A DNA stretch of 64,000 nt from Marisalimonas sp016777705. Lineage in GTDB: Bacteria; Pseudomonadota; Alphaproteobacteria; Puniceispirillales; Marisalimonadaceae. The position numbers were made by a program, and so were the translations under genes. The stretch spans positions 1,984,001 through 2,048,000 of the forward strand of contig NZ_CP159808.1 in NCBI RefSeq assembly GCF_047717795.1, in the 5' to 3' direction. A model generated the notes under the pieces. That model was not told the DNA's origin. It did no database searches and saw nothing but the letters and a program-made list of their open reading frames with translations. Positions 8,453 to 16,279 of this stretch are shown piece by piece (position 1 is the stretch's first letter; each line of letters begins with the position of its first letter).

Positions 8453-9493
8453 ATGGAAGAAATAGAAATTATTAAACCTGACGATTGGCATGTGCATTTT
8501 AGAGACGGAGAAGTTTTAAATACAGTTGTTCCTGAAACTACAAGGCATTTTGCCCGTGCTATAATTATGCCTAATTTAGTTCCACCAATATTAAAAGGGG
8601 TTGATGCAGTTAAGTATAAAAAAAAAATACAAAGAGCTATTCCTAAAAGCGATCGTTTTCTTCCACTAATGACTATATACTTAACAGAAAATACAAACAA
8701 AAACGATATACGTATAGCATATGAGAGTGGACAAGTTTTTGCTGCTAAACTATATCCTGCTGGGGCTACAACAAATTCAGATTCAGGTGTAAAAGATATA
8801 AATAAAATCATGCCTGTACTTGAAACAATGTCAGAAATAGGCATGCCTCTATTAATTCATGGAGAAGTAACAGATAAAGAAATTGATATTTTTGATAGAG
8901 AAAAAGTTTTTGTTGATCAGAAGCTTGATTTTATTTGTAAAGAATTACCAGAACTAAAAATTACCCTCGAACACATTACAACAAAAGAAGCAACAGCATA
9001 TGTGAATGAAGGTAACAAAAATCTCGTGGCATCTATTACGCCTCATCATTTAGCCTTGAGCAGAAATGCTATGTTTGTTGGTGGGATAAGACCCCATAAC
9101 TATTGTCTGCCAATATTAAAAAGGGAAATTCATAGAAAAGCTCTTGTGGAAGTAGCAGTTAGTGGTAACTCAAAGTTTTTTTTAGGAACTGACACCGCCC
9201 CTCATTTAACTAGTGACAAAGAAAGTTTTTGTGGTTGTGCTGGTATTTTTAATTCAACGTATTGTGTATCAATATTAGCACAATTATTTGAAAACGAAAG
9301 TGCATTACATAAACTAGAAAATTTTATTAGTAAAAATGGGGCCAAACATTATAATTTAAAAATAAATAAAGAAAAAATTTTGATTACTAAATCAAATCAC
9401 TCTCTCCTCTTTAAAAAAGAGTTAGACGTTAAAAAACAAAAAATCAGAATTTTTGAACCTGATTTTCCTGTTTTTTGGACAGTAAGTGGTTAA
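8453..9493 (+). CDS. pyrC: Dihydroorotase, homodimeric PyrC type
   Basis: It cyclises carbamoyl-aspartate to dihydroorotate in pyrimidine synthesis. The 346-residue protein has both zinc ligands in D-D-W-H13-V-H15-F-R-D, the carboxylated Lys99 in A-A-K-L-Y-P-A-G-A-T, His136 (L-I-H-G-E), His174 (L-E-H-I-T) and the catalytic Asp247 (G-T-D-T-A-P-H). This is the E. coli-like type. It is transcribed away from the FMN reductase. A 7 bp inverted repeat spans its stop codon (9487-9505). Confidence 0.95.
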   Translation: MEEIEIIKPDDWHVHFRDGEVLNTVVPETTRHFARAIIMPNLVPPILKGVDAVKYKKKIQRAIPKSDRFLPLMTIYLTENTNKNDIRIAYESGQVFAAKLYPAGATTNSDSGVKDINKIMPVLETMSEIGMPLLIHGEVTDKEIDIFDREKVFVDQKLDFICKELPELKITLEHITTKEATAYVNEGNKNLVASITPHHLALSRNAMFVGGIRPHNYCLPILKREIHRKALVEVAVSGNSKFFLGTDTAPHLTSDKESFCGCAGIFNSTYCVSILAQLFENESALHKLENFISKNGAKHYNLKINKEKILITKSNHSLLFKKELDVKKQKIRIFEPDFPVFWTVSG

Positions 9494-9543
9494 GTTATTT
9501 AACCAAGTACATAAAATAAATCTTTTTAATTAATTTAAAAAAT

Positions 9544-9564
9544 ACTTTTATTTTTTCTAAAAGT
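9544..9564 (-). terminator. Rho-independent terminator for the wecA-like gene
   Basis: A 7 bp perfect stem (ACTTTTA/TAAAAGT) with a 7-base loop is followed on the minus strand by A then six T. It lies in the convergent gap between pyrC and the wecA-like gene and would stop transcription leaving the polysaccharide locus. The stem is AT-rich and so weak. Confidence 0.4.
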
Positions 9565-9596
9565 GCTCAAATCTAATTTTTGTACTTTTGAATAAA

Positions 9597-10634
9597 TTAA
9601 TAATTTATAACTTTCTTAATAAAAATATTATAAATTCTTAGAAATAAGTATAGCAAAAATATTGCAATAAAGATTGGAAAACTAAGAAGTTGAAATTTAT
9701 TTTCTAATATTAATCCTAGTATTAAGAGTAAAACACCAAAAAAGACTATTGTTGCTAATATCTTTTTATTGGGAAGGCCATAGTTTTTTAAAAAATGGTG
9801 AATATGATCCCTATTGGCTATCATTAATGGACGTTTTTCAATTATTCTTAAAATAATAACTGTAAAAAAATCAAATAATGGTATAGCTACACACCATAGA
9901 GCAAAACTTGGAGTAAAACTGCTATTGTTTTCAGCATTATAGATTAGAACCCAAGAAATAATAAAGCCCAAAAACAAACTGCCTGCATCTCCAAGGAAAA
10001 TCTTCTTATGAGAATGAGACACAATATTAAAAATCATGAATGGTAATAAAGCCGCCGCTAGTGCAAAAAGAATATTAGTTAGAGAAGAAGGATCTACTTT
10101 TAAATTAAAACATAGCAAACCAATGACAGCTAATAGAATTAAGCTTGAAGCAAGACCATCAACACCATCTATCATGTTAATCGCATTTGTTAATCCAACA
10201 ATCGAAATTACTGTGATAGGAATTGAAAATATACCTAATTCTAAAGGATATAATACCCCAAAAAGATTATCAAAGCTCTGGAGTTTAACATCAGTAATAT
10301 AAATAACAATAACAGTAAGGATTCCTTGAAGAGCCATTTTATATTTGGCTTTTACGTTTGAGCAGTCATCCCAAACTCCCTGTATTAAGATGAATGTGGA
10401 AGTTATTAATAGCACAAGTGAAAATTTATCATGCTGATTTAAAATTCCATAGGACATTATAACTCCAAAATAAATGCAAATACCTCCTATTAAAGGTACG
10501 TTACCAATATGATCTTTTCTTTTAGTTGGAAAATCTAACAATTTCAGTTTAAATGCAATAGGCCTTAATAAAATTAACAATATTAAACTAGTTAGAAATG
10601 CAATTATAATTATCAAATCTATCATCATAAACAT
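9597..10634 (-). CDS. wecA: WecA/MraY-family polyprenyl-phosphate HexNAc-1-phosphate transferase
   Basis: It is predicted to start the repeat unit by moving a HexNAc-1-phosphate (often GlcNAc or FucNAc) from UDP to undecaprenyl phosphate. The protein has about ten transmembrane segments. Motifs are W-D-D at 88-90, N-M-I-D-G-V-D-G at 153-160, F-L-G-D-A-G at 213-218 and R-D-H-I-H-H at 275-280, the last typical of the WecA/TagO branch rather than MraY. The start could also be Met3 or Met4. It is the leftmost, last-transcribed gene of the polysaccharide region. The UDP-FucNAc genes at 15-21 kb leave FucNAc-1-P (WbpL-like) specificity open. Confidence 0.85.
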   Translation of the reverse strand: MFMMIDLIIIIAFLTSLILLILLRPIAFKLKLLDFPTKRKDHIGNVPLIGGICIYFGVIMSYGILNQHDKFSLVLLITSTFILIQGVWDDCSNVKAKYKMALQGILTVIVIYITDVKLQSFDNLFGVLYPLELGIFSIPITVISIVGLTNAINMIDGVDGLASSLILLAVIGLLCFNLKVDPSSLTNILFALAAALLPFMIFNIVSHSHKKIFLGDAGSLFLGFIISWVLIYNAENNSSFTPSFALWCVAIPLFDFFTVIILRIIEKRPLMIANRDHIHHFLKNYGLPNKKILATIVFFGVLLLILGLILENKFQLLSFPIFIAIFLLYLFLRIYNIFIKKVINY

Positions 10635-10746
10635 TCCATTACTTGCTATAATAAAATTCGTAAAGTAAATAAATTATTTAAATATCAACTAATTTTATTG
10701 ATCCTATAATAATTTATAATTATTGAGGTCAATAATACATTATAAA

Positions 10747-10767
10747 TATATATTTTAAAAATATATA
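10747..10767. repeat. AT-only 10 bp inverted repeat
   Basis: TATATATTTT and its complement are separated by one base, in the 285 bp gap upstream of the wecA-like gene. It has no T tract or recognisable operator sequence. The rest of the gap shows nothing I can name. It may be only low-complexity AT sequence. Confidence 0.25.
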
Positions 10768-10919
10768 AATCATTGATAATCAACTATTCAAATCTGTAGA
10801 TAAAGATAGTTAGAACTGAAATATCTTATTTATTAAATACATAATAAAACTTTAACACTATAGTTTTTGTATCTAATTTTGGTAGAAAATATTTCAAACC
10901 ACTATCATATAAATTATTC

Positions 10920-12071
10920 CTAAAGTAGAGAATATAAATAATCAGCAGCAACCTCACCACTCTTACCAAGATTATAAACCCATTTTTTTCTCTCTTTCAA
11001 TCCATTCCTGCATAAAATATTTGCATCTTTGGAGATCTCTGACATGTTAGATCCTATTTTATTTATTTTTTCTTGGGGTATCACAACACCAATTTTTTTT
11101 CTTATTAATACTTCAAGTGGAATGATATCAAGTTCATGATATTTTTTGTTATTAATCTTTTTAGGCGTATCAACAAAAATCAATGGTTTCTGGAGACCAA
11201 ATGAAAACTCGAGTGCAACTCCAGACCAGTCACTTATCATTATGTCAGCATCAAGCAACGATTTTATTGAGTCTATATCCAAATCTAAAGAATAATTAGG
11301 GTTTTTTCCAAAATACTTTTGTAGCAAATCGAATAATTTAGGGTTTTTTAAAAAAGTCATTGGATGTGGTCTAACAATTGTTCGAAGGCCACATTTTAGT
11401 AGGTTTTCAATTAAAACTAGTCCATGCACCTCTAACAATCCGTTAACTCCCCAGGAAGGAGCAATCAAGACAGATTTAATACTTGATTTTTTTGTCTTTA
11501 AAGACAAGTTTTTATTTAAATTTATTATCTTATCAAGTCTTCCATACCCATGTTGGACTAAACACTTCTGATTTAGTTTATTGTTTCTTTCGCGAGTTTT
11601 TATTTCAATTATATGATGAGGTCCAGAACAAAAAATAATATCAAAATAATCAAAAGCTTGAGGTCTATAAATCATGTGAGTGCTTACTAAAGAATGTTGT
11701 ACGTAAACGTATTTTACTGAAAAAGGAGAGCGTTTTATATGAAATGAGTTCATGTCTGGCATAGTCATAACTAAAACATCTACATCGAGTGTTGCAAAGA
11801 ATATAGTTCTGACACTACCTTCACCTATGTAATATGTCTTCAAACCAGGAGGTGGATTGTTAAGATTTGGATCATTGTCATTTGATGTGACATATATAAC
11901 TCTTTCTGAGTATTTTTTGTACAATGCACGATAGATTGGTTCAAAATGGGACCAATATTCTCCACCTTCTGAATAAAATACAATTCTCCTGTCACGTCTG
12001 GGAGTTTTAAAGAATGAATATAATTCACCTACCAAAAAGAAAAATTTTTTATAAAATCGAAAAGAAATCAA
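10920..12071 (-). CDS. CDP-glycerol glycerophosphotransferase-like GT-B enzyme
   Basis: The 383-residue cytoplasmic protein shows the TagB/TagF-type GT-B fold: V-Q-H-S-L after the first domain, L-I-A-P-S-W at about 200, R-P-H-P-M-T-F, and D-W-S-G-V-A-L-E-F-S-F-G-L-Q-K-P-L-I-F-V-D-T-P-type sequence at about 285-305. Family members move a polyol-phosphate or similar group from a CDP carrier. It overlaps the upstream cytidylyltransferase gene by 4 bp, so it probably uses that pathway's CDP product. In this cassette the donor could be a CDP-phosphoramidate rather than CDP-glycerol; that is inference. No glycerol-3-phosphate cytidylyltransferase (TagD) is present. Confidence 0.7.
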   Translation of the reverse strand: MISFRFYKKFFFLVGELYSFFKTPRRDRRIVFYSEGGEYWSHFEPIYRALYKKYSERVIYVTSNDNDPNLNNPPPGLKTYYIGEGSVRTIFFATLDVDVLVMTMPDMNSFHIKRSPFSVKYVYVQHSLVSTHMIYRPQAFDYFDIIFCSGPHHIIEIKTRERNNKLNQKCLVQHGYGRLDKIINLNKNLSLKTKKSSIKSVLIAPSWGVNGLLEVHGLVLIENLLKCGLRTIVRPHPMTFLKNPKLFDLLQKYFGKNPNYSLDLDIDSIKSLLDADIMISDWSGVALEFSFGLQKPLIFVDTPKKINNKKYHELDIIPLEVLIRKKIGVVIPQEKINKIGSNMSEISKDANILCRNGLKERKKWVYNLGKSGEVAADYLYSLL

Positions 12072-12829
12072 TTTAACCCTATAAAATTTTTTAACTCGCC
12101 GTCTAAATACATTTTTTCATAAAGCGCTAAATCTTGAAAGCTATCCACTTCCAGCCACCCTCCATCTGTGAAGCTTGCTCTGACGTTAAACCCTTTGTTA
12201 ATCAAGTGCTGAATGAACTCAGTCATAAACATTTTTTTACAATCATGCTGTATATTAAGATTATGCCAAATCTTATATAATTTTTGTATATTTTGTTTCT
12301 GTATCTTTATTAATCCCATGAATTGTCCCTCTATTTCTTCATAATTACTGGGCTTAAGGCCAATTTCAACAATTCTATTTTTATCGACTAACTTCAATGT
12401 CTCGGCATCAGACAATGGATCCACCATTCGTCTAGACCATAATTTTTGCCATTGTTTGTCAACACTTACAACTATTGGAGCATCCAAACTTATTAGATTT
12501 AGAAGTACATTTTCTTCATACACAATATCCCCATATGAAATTATTATATCCTCATCATTATCTATCCAAGACGCTGCGCAAAATAAGCTATAAACCATAT
12601 TAGTTTCAGAAAATTTAGAATTGATTATAATTTCAACGCCATCAACTTTTAATTTTGATGCTAAATAACCACCAACAATTAAAATATTTGAAACTCCTTG
12701 TTTTCGTAAACATCTAATCTGTCGATACAAAAGTGGCTTACCAACAAGAGGTACCATGCATTTAGGGTTTGAATAGGTAAAAGGTCTAAGCCGTTTACCG
12801 AGACCCGCTGCAAGTATTATAGCTCTCAT
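12068..12829 (-). CDS. Nucleotidyltransferase, CTP:phosphoglutamine cytidylyltransferase-like
   Basis: The 253-residue enzyme opens with A-I-I-L-A-A-G-L-G-K-R-L-R-P-F-T and P-K-C-M-V-P-L-V-G-K-P-L, the NTP-transferase signature. Later motifs are Y-G-D-I-V-Y, N-P-L-like D-P-L-S-D-A-E-T-L-K, E-G-Q-F-M-G-L-I and G-W-L-E-V-D-S. These resemble the Campylobacter Cj1416 group, which makes CDP-L-glutamine from CTP and L-glutamine phosphate; phosphocholine cytidylyltransferases are close relatives. The neighbours decide the call: a class I amidotransferase-like hydrolase (Cj1417-like) lies 5 bp upstream, with a phosphohistidine-domain gene (Cj1418-like) before that. Confidence 0.7.
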   Translation of the reverse strand: MRAIILAAGLGKRLRPFTYSNPKCMVPLVGKPLLYRQIRCLRKQGVSNILIVGGYLASKLKVDGVEIIINSKFSETNMVYSLFCAASWIDNDEDIIISYGDIVYEENVLLNLISLDAPIVVSVDKQWQKLWSRRMVDPLSDAETLKLVDKNRIVEIGLKPSNYEEIEGQFMGLIKIQKQNIQKLYKIWHNLNIQHDCKKMFMTEFIQHLINKGFNVRASFTDGGWLEVDSFQDLALYEKMYLDGELKNFIGLN

Positions 12830-12834
12830 AAAGT

Positions 12835-13476
12835 TTACCTTTTCTGTTTAAAAATTTTGGACAGTAGAGCCATGTCTGCACTTGGCCCATTTATTTGTCT
12901 TCTTTCCGGATGCCACATTATACCAAACCAAGGTCTAAATTTGTGACGAAAGGCTTCTACAGTATAATCATCAGTTATAAGCAAAGGTTCGAGGCTGTCA
13001 GCAAGGTCAATAAGTTGAACACCCCAATCATGGTAACTGTTTACGTTAGAAAAATCATTTAATATGTTAAGTTTAGCTAAAGGTTTCAATGTATGTGAGG
13101 TATTAGTGTGCCCATATACAGGTATTATTTTTCCTCCAAGAAAATGATTTATCATCTGCATGCCTCGGCAGACGCCAAGAACTGATAGTTTATAATCTGT
13201 CGCAATATGTAACAGCTCAGTTTCAGTTCTGTCACGCTCTGGAGCCACATTAATTGTATTGGAATAGAAACTAAGGTCATTACCACCACTTAATAAAATC
13301 CCGTCTAAACGATGAAGCTCTACCCAACGGCGTAAATCAACTAAATTATTTGGAATAGGTATAAGGCTAAGGCCAATATTTTCAAAAAGCTTTCCCCAAT
13401 TTTGATCTAGGCAGTCTCGACGTTCTGAAAACTGCGCCATCACTTCTACTCTTTGTGAAATTCCAATAATCTTCAA
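12835..13476 (-). CDS. Class I glutamine amidotransferase-like hydrolase, gamma-glutamyl-CDP-amidate hydrolase-like
   Basis: The 213-residue protein has the peptidase C26/GATase-1 triad: Cys103 in L-G-V-C-R-G-M-Q, and H189-P-E191 in M-W-H-P-E-R. The glycine-rich strand L-L-S-G-G-N-D is at 61-67. In Campylobacter jejuni the related Cj1417 cleaves CDP-L-glutamine to glutamate and cytidine diphosphoramidate. Its place between a Cj1418-like fragment (4 bp overlap) and a Cj1416-like gene (5 bp gap) supports that job over generic gamma-Glu-GABA hydrolysis. The protein stands alone, with no synthetase partner domain. Confidence 0.72.
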   Translation of the reverse strand: MKIIGISQRVEVMAQFSERRDCLDQNWGKLFENIGLSLIPIPNNLVDLRRWVELHRLDGILLSGGNDLSFYSNTINVAPERDRTETELLHIATDYKLSVLGVCRGMQMINHFLGGKIIPVYGHTNTSHTLKPLAKLNILNDFSNVNSYHDWGVQLIDLADSLEPLLITDDYTVEAFRHKFRPWFGIMWHPERRQINGPSADMALLSKIFKQKR

Positions 13477-14039
13477 GAAATCCCCCTGATAGTTCTTACA
13501 ACAGGATTAAGTTCAATTTCTCTGCAATTTATCAACTGATTAAAAAGAAGTTCACCAACACCTATTGCTGCTGGCAAGCCAAACTCAGAGGCACGGATTG
13601 CCATGTGAGAATTTATACCACCATGCATAGTAACTATCCCGGCAATTTTTCGACTGAAAATCCAATCAAACCCTGGATCAGCGCGACTAATAAGTATTAT
13701 TTTTCCAGAAAGATTATCATCAGAGATCATATTTGTTAGCTCTACGCATGGCGCCGTTAAATTTGTGGAGCCAAAGAAATTAGTTCTCATTTCAGGATAT
13801 TTATGAATAAAAAAATCACTTTCTTTACAAATAAGAGGAGGCAACTCGATTGCGTGTACAATGTCTCTTAGGATTTCTCCTCGAGTTACTATTTCATTAA
13901 TCCAAACGTACAAATCAGAAGTTAAAGTTTGTCCATTTTGTATAGAACGTAAATCTTCTAGTTTTAGACTGGAAATTTTTGATCTATCTAAACCAACATC
14001 CCTTCCCCATTGATTGATTAGCTCTAAAGCTAAAGACAA
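13473..14039 (-). CDS. 5'-truncated L-glutamine kinase-like protein (PEP-utilising phosphohistidine domain), probable remnant
   Basis: The 188 codons match only the C-terminal part of Cj1418-type L-glutamine kinases, which are about 770 residues with an N-terminal ATP-binding half. The mobile phosphohistidine domain is clear: I-V-T-M-H-G-G-I-N-S-H-M-A-I-R-A at 135-150, with His145 as the swinging residue, then F-G-L-P-A-A-I-G-V-G. No ATG is available; the frame begins at a TTG with no ribosome site, and an in-frame TGA lies one codon upstream (14043-14045). Only 67 bp separate it from rfbC, so the ATP-binding half is missing. It is most likely decayed, though a free-standing domain working with a separate ATP-binding subunit elsewhere cannot be excluded. 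Confidence 0.65.
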   Translation of the reverse strand: MSLALELINQWGRDVGLDRSKISSLKLEDLRSIQNGQTLTSDLYVWINEIVTRGEILRDIVHAIELPPLICKESDFFIHKYPEMRTNFFGSTNLTAPCVELTNMISDDNLSGKIILISRADPGFDWIFSRKIAGIVTMHGGINSHMAIRASEFGLPAAIGVGELLFNQLINCREIELNPVVRTIRGIS

Positions 14040-14106
14040 ATTTCAAAAATTTAAATCATATATCAAATTACCTTTTCTAATAATTTTTGCTTTTTGGATA
14101 TTTTAA

Positions 14107-14658
14107 TTATTTAAAGAAGTCTGCTTCAGTAAATTTTTTTCCTGCATTATCCTTTGCTCCCAACTTTGGCTTATCATGTAACGGCCAATTAATGCTAATT
14201 TCTGGATCATTCCAAAGTAGACATCGCTCATATTCAGGATACCAATAGTCAGTTGTCTTATACTGAAAATCAGCTATATCGCTTATAACTAAAAAGCCGT
14301 GTGCAAAACCAGATGGCACCCAAAGCTGACGTTTGTTTTCTGCAGTTAGTTCGACGCCAACCCATTTGCCAAACCTAGGTGAATAACAGCGCATATCAAC
14401 GACCACATCGAATACTGCTCCAAATGTAACTCGCACTAGCTTTCCTTGTGCATGCTGAATTTGATAATGCAGCCCACGTAAAACATTTTTTTTTGATCTA
14501 CTATGGTTATCTTGGACAAAATCAAGCTTAACACCAGTAGCTTGTTGAAAGTTATTTTTATTAAAACTCTCAAAAAAAAACCCACGTTCATCTTCAAATA
14601 ACTTAGGCTCAAGTATTAAAACTTCAGGCAAAATTGTTGATGTTACTTTATATGACAT
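14107..14658 (-). CDS. rfbC: dTDP-4-dehydrorhamnose 3,5-epimerase
   Basis: It epimerises dTDP-4-keto-6-deoxyglucose at C3 and C5 on the way to dTDP-L-rhamnose. The 183-residue cupin has F-E-D-E-R-G-F-F at 21-28, Q-D-N-H-S-R-S at 49-55 and R-G-L-H-Y-Q at 61-66 with the catalytic base His64. It is 7 bp after rfbA in the same operon. Its pathway partners rfbB and rfbD are about 30 kb away at 45755-47724. A second, more divergent member of the family is at 43108 in the CDP-sugar operon. Confidence 0.92.
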   Translation of the reverse strand: MSYKVTSTILPEVLILEPKLFEDERGFFFESFNKNNFQQATGVKLDFVQDNHSRSKKNVLRGLHYQIQHAQGKLVRVTFGAVFDVVVDMRCYSPRFGKWVGVELTAENKRQLWVPSGFAHGFLVISDIADFQYKTTDYWYPEYERCLLWNDPEISINWPLHDKPKLGAKDNAGKKFTEADFFK

Positions 14659-14665
14659 ATATTAC

Positions 14666-15535
14666 TCATTTTAATAGACTTAATAAATACTGACCATAAA
14701 CATTTTTTTTAAGTGGATCAGCAAGTTTGGACAATTGCTCCCCACTAATCCAGCCCTCTCGATAAGCAATTTCTTCAGGACAACCAACTAAAACCCCTTG
14801 ATTTTTTTTCAGTTTAGCTACAAAAGAAGCAGCTTCAAGCAGGCTATCGTGGGTGCCAGTGTCCAACCAAGTACAATTTTGATCAATTATTTCAACATGT
14901 AATTTCCCTTGTCTCATATACTCCATATTTACATCTGTAATCTCTAACTCACCACGGGCAGAAGGTTTAATTGAGGCAGCAATATCACAAACTTGCTGAT
15001 CATAAAAATATAAACCAGTTACTGCATAATTACTTTTAGGATATAGAGGTTTTTCTTGGATATTAATGGCAATTTGATTCTTGTCAAACTCTACTACTCC
15101 ATATTGTTTAGGTTCATTTACTTGGTATGCAAATATATTTGCTCCCTTAATACGTTTACTTGTTTTTTGAAATTGGTTTAACAGTTTGTATCCATAGAAA
15201 ATGTTATCACCAAGAATTAAAGCACTTAGGTTATTTTTTACAAAATCCTTTCCAATTAAAAATGCCTGTGCCAAACCATCTGGATTTGGTTGCACCGCGA
15301 ACTCAATATTGATTCCCCAGCAAGCACCAGTGCCAAGTAAATTTTTGAAAAGAGATATATCTCGAGGTGAACTAATCAAAAGTATGTCACGAATACCACA
15401 ATTCATCAAAGTACTTAATGAATAATATATCATTGGTTTATCATATATAGGAAGTATCTGTTTGCTTAACACTTTGGTAATAGGATGAAGACGTGTTCCA
15501 GCACCTCCTGCTAAGATAATACCTTTTCTTGTCAT
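14666..15535 (-). CDS. rfbA: Glucose-1-phosphate thymidylyltransferase
   Basis: It makes dTDP-glucose from glucose-1-phosphate and dTTP, the first step to dTDP-L-rhamnose. The 289-residue length is standard. The signature L-A-G-G-A-G-T-R-L-H-P is at 8-18, with K-Q-I-L-P-I-Y-D-K-P-M-I-Y-Y after it and I-Q-E-K-P in mid-protein. It precedes rfbC by 7 bp. The 241 bp upstream of it hold no gene and probably its promoter. Confidence 0.93.
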   Translation of the reverse strand: MTRKGIILAGGAGTRLHPITKVLSKQILPIYDKPMIYYSLSTLMNCGIRDILLISSPRDISLFKNLLGTGACWGINIEFAVQPNPDGLAQAFLIGKDFVKNNLSALILGDNIFYGYKLLNQFQKTSKRIKGANIFAYQVNEPKQYGVVEFDKNQIAINIQEKPLYPKSNYAVTGLYFYDQQVCDIAASIKPSARGELEITDVNMEYMRQGKLHVEIIDQNCTWLDTGTHDSLLEAASFVAKLKKNQGVLVGCPEEIAYREGWISGEQLSKLADPLKKNVYGQYLLSLLK

Positions 15536-15776
15536 ATATTAACTCCTATAATTCCTTATAATCATTACTTTAGACTAAAATGTTTTGATTAAGAAGATTC
15601 TAAATTTGATTAAAAAAATTCCTTAAATATTATTCTTACTTCCGCGATTTTAATACCATATTGAATTTTAACATTAAACACACTGAAAATTTTGTTTTAT
15701 TCAAATCTAATAAGGACTTACCTTTTATAAGTTTAGTTAATTAATTAATTATCAATCATTTACTAAGATTATAATA

Positions 15777-16277
15777 TTATTTCAAATTAAAATTATTTAC
15801 ACGGGCTAAAAGATTTTCAAGATAACTTTTAGCATCAGGAGATGTTTCGTTAGGTGCCCACGGAGCTAGTTCTTTTGGAAGTTCAGAATTAAATGGCCCG
15901 GCTTTAACTTCAATCAGAACGCATCCTTCCTGCAATGCAATGACTGTGTGCCAATCTTTGGCTGAAACTTCAGCGCCTATTGCATATTTTCTCTTATTTT
16001 TGTTTATACCGAAAGGAAAAATCTGTGTTAGATTTCCTAAATCATCAAACAAAACTAAGACCATTAACCCACGAACAGCTATTAGCAACTCATCCCTAGG
16101 ATCAAACGCATGCCTATGCGGGCGAATATAACTGCCTGGTTCAATTGCATTAAATAGCCGCTGACAGGGATCTTTAAAACTTTCATGAAGATTAAAGTGT
16201 TGTCGTTTACGTCTGTTTTTTTTTGCATCAACAGAAAGTTTATTAAGGAATTCAAGATTAAAAAATTTTGTGCTCAT
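15777..16277 (-). CDS. wbuC: WbuC-family cupin metalloprotein
   Basis: The protein of about 166 residues has the WbuC core: K-K-N-R-R-K-R-Q-H-F-N-L-H, then Q-R-L-F-N-A-I-E-P-G-S-Y-I-R-P-H-R-H, whose three histidines are likely metal ligands. In E. coli O26-type clusters wbuC follows wbuB at the end of the fnlABC operon; its exact role is not established. The ATG at 16277 is 2 bp past the upstream stop; a longer frame would overlap that gene. Confidence 0.85.
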   Translation of the reverse strand: MSTKFFNLEFLNKLSVDAKKNRRKRQHFNLHESFKDPCQRLFNAIEPGSYIRPHRHAFDPRDELLIAVRGLMVLVLFDDLGNLTQIFPFGINKNKRKYAIGAEVSAKDWHTVIALQEGCVLIEVKAGPFNSELPKELAPWAPNETSPDAKSYLENLLARVNNFNLK

Positions 16278-16279
16278 AC

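Noticed and set aside
10920..12071. Teichoic-acid-like polymer synthesis
   Set aside because: The TagF-like protein stands alone without tagD, tagA or a poly-glycerol polymerase domain, in a Gram-negative type locus.
12068..12829. Calling the cytidylyltransferase a phosphocholine (LicC) enzyme
   Set aside because: No choline kinase or transporter (licA/licB) is nearby, and the amidotransferase-like and phosphohistidine genes fit the phosphoramidate route better; the alternative is kept in the entry.
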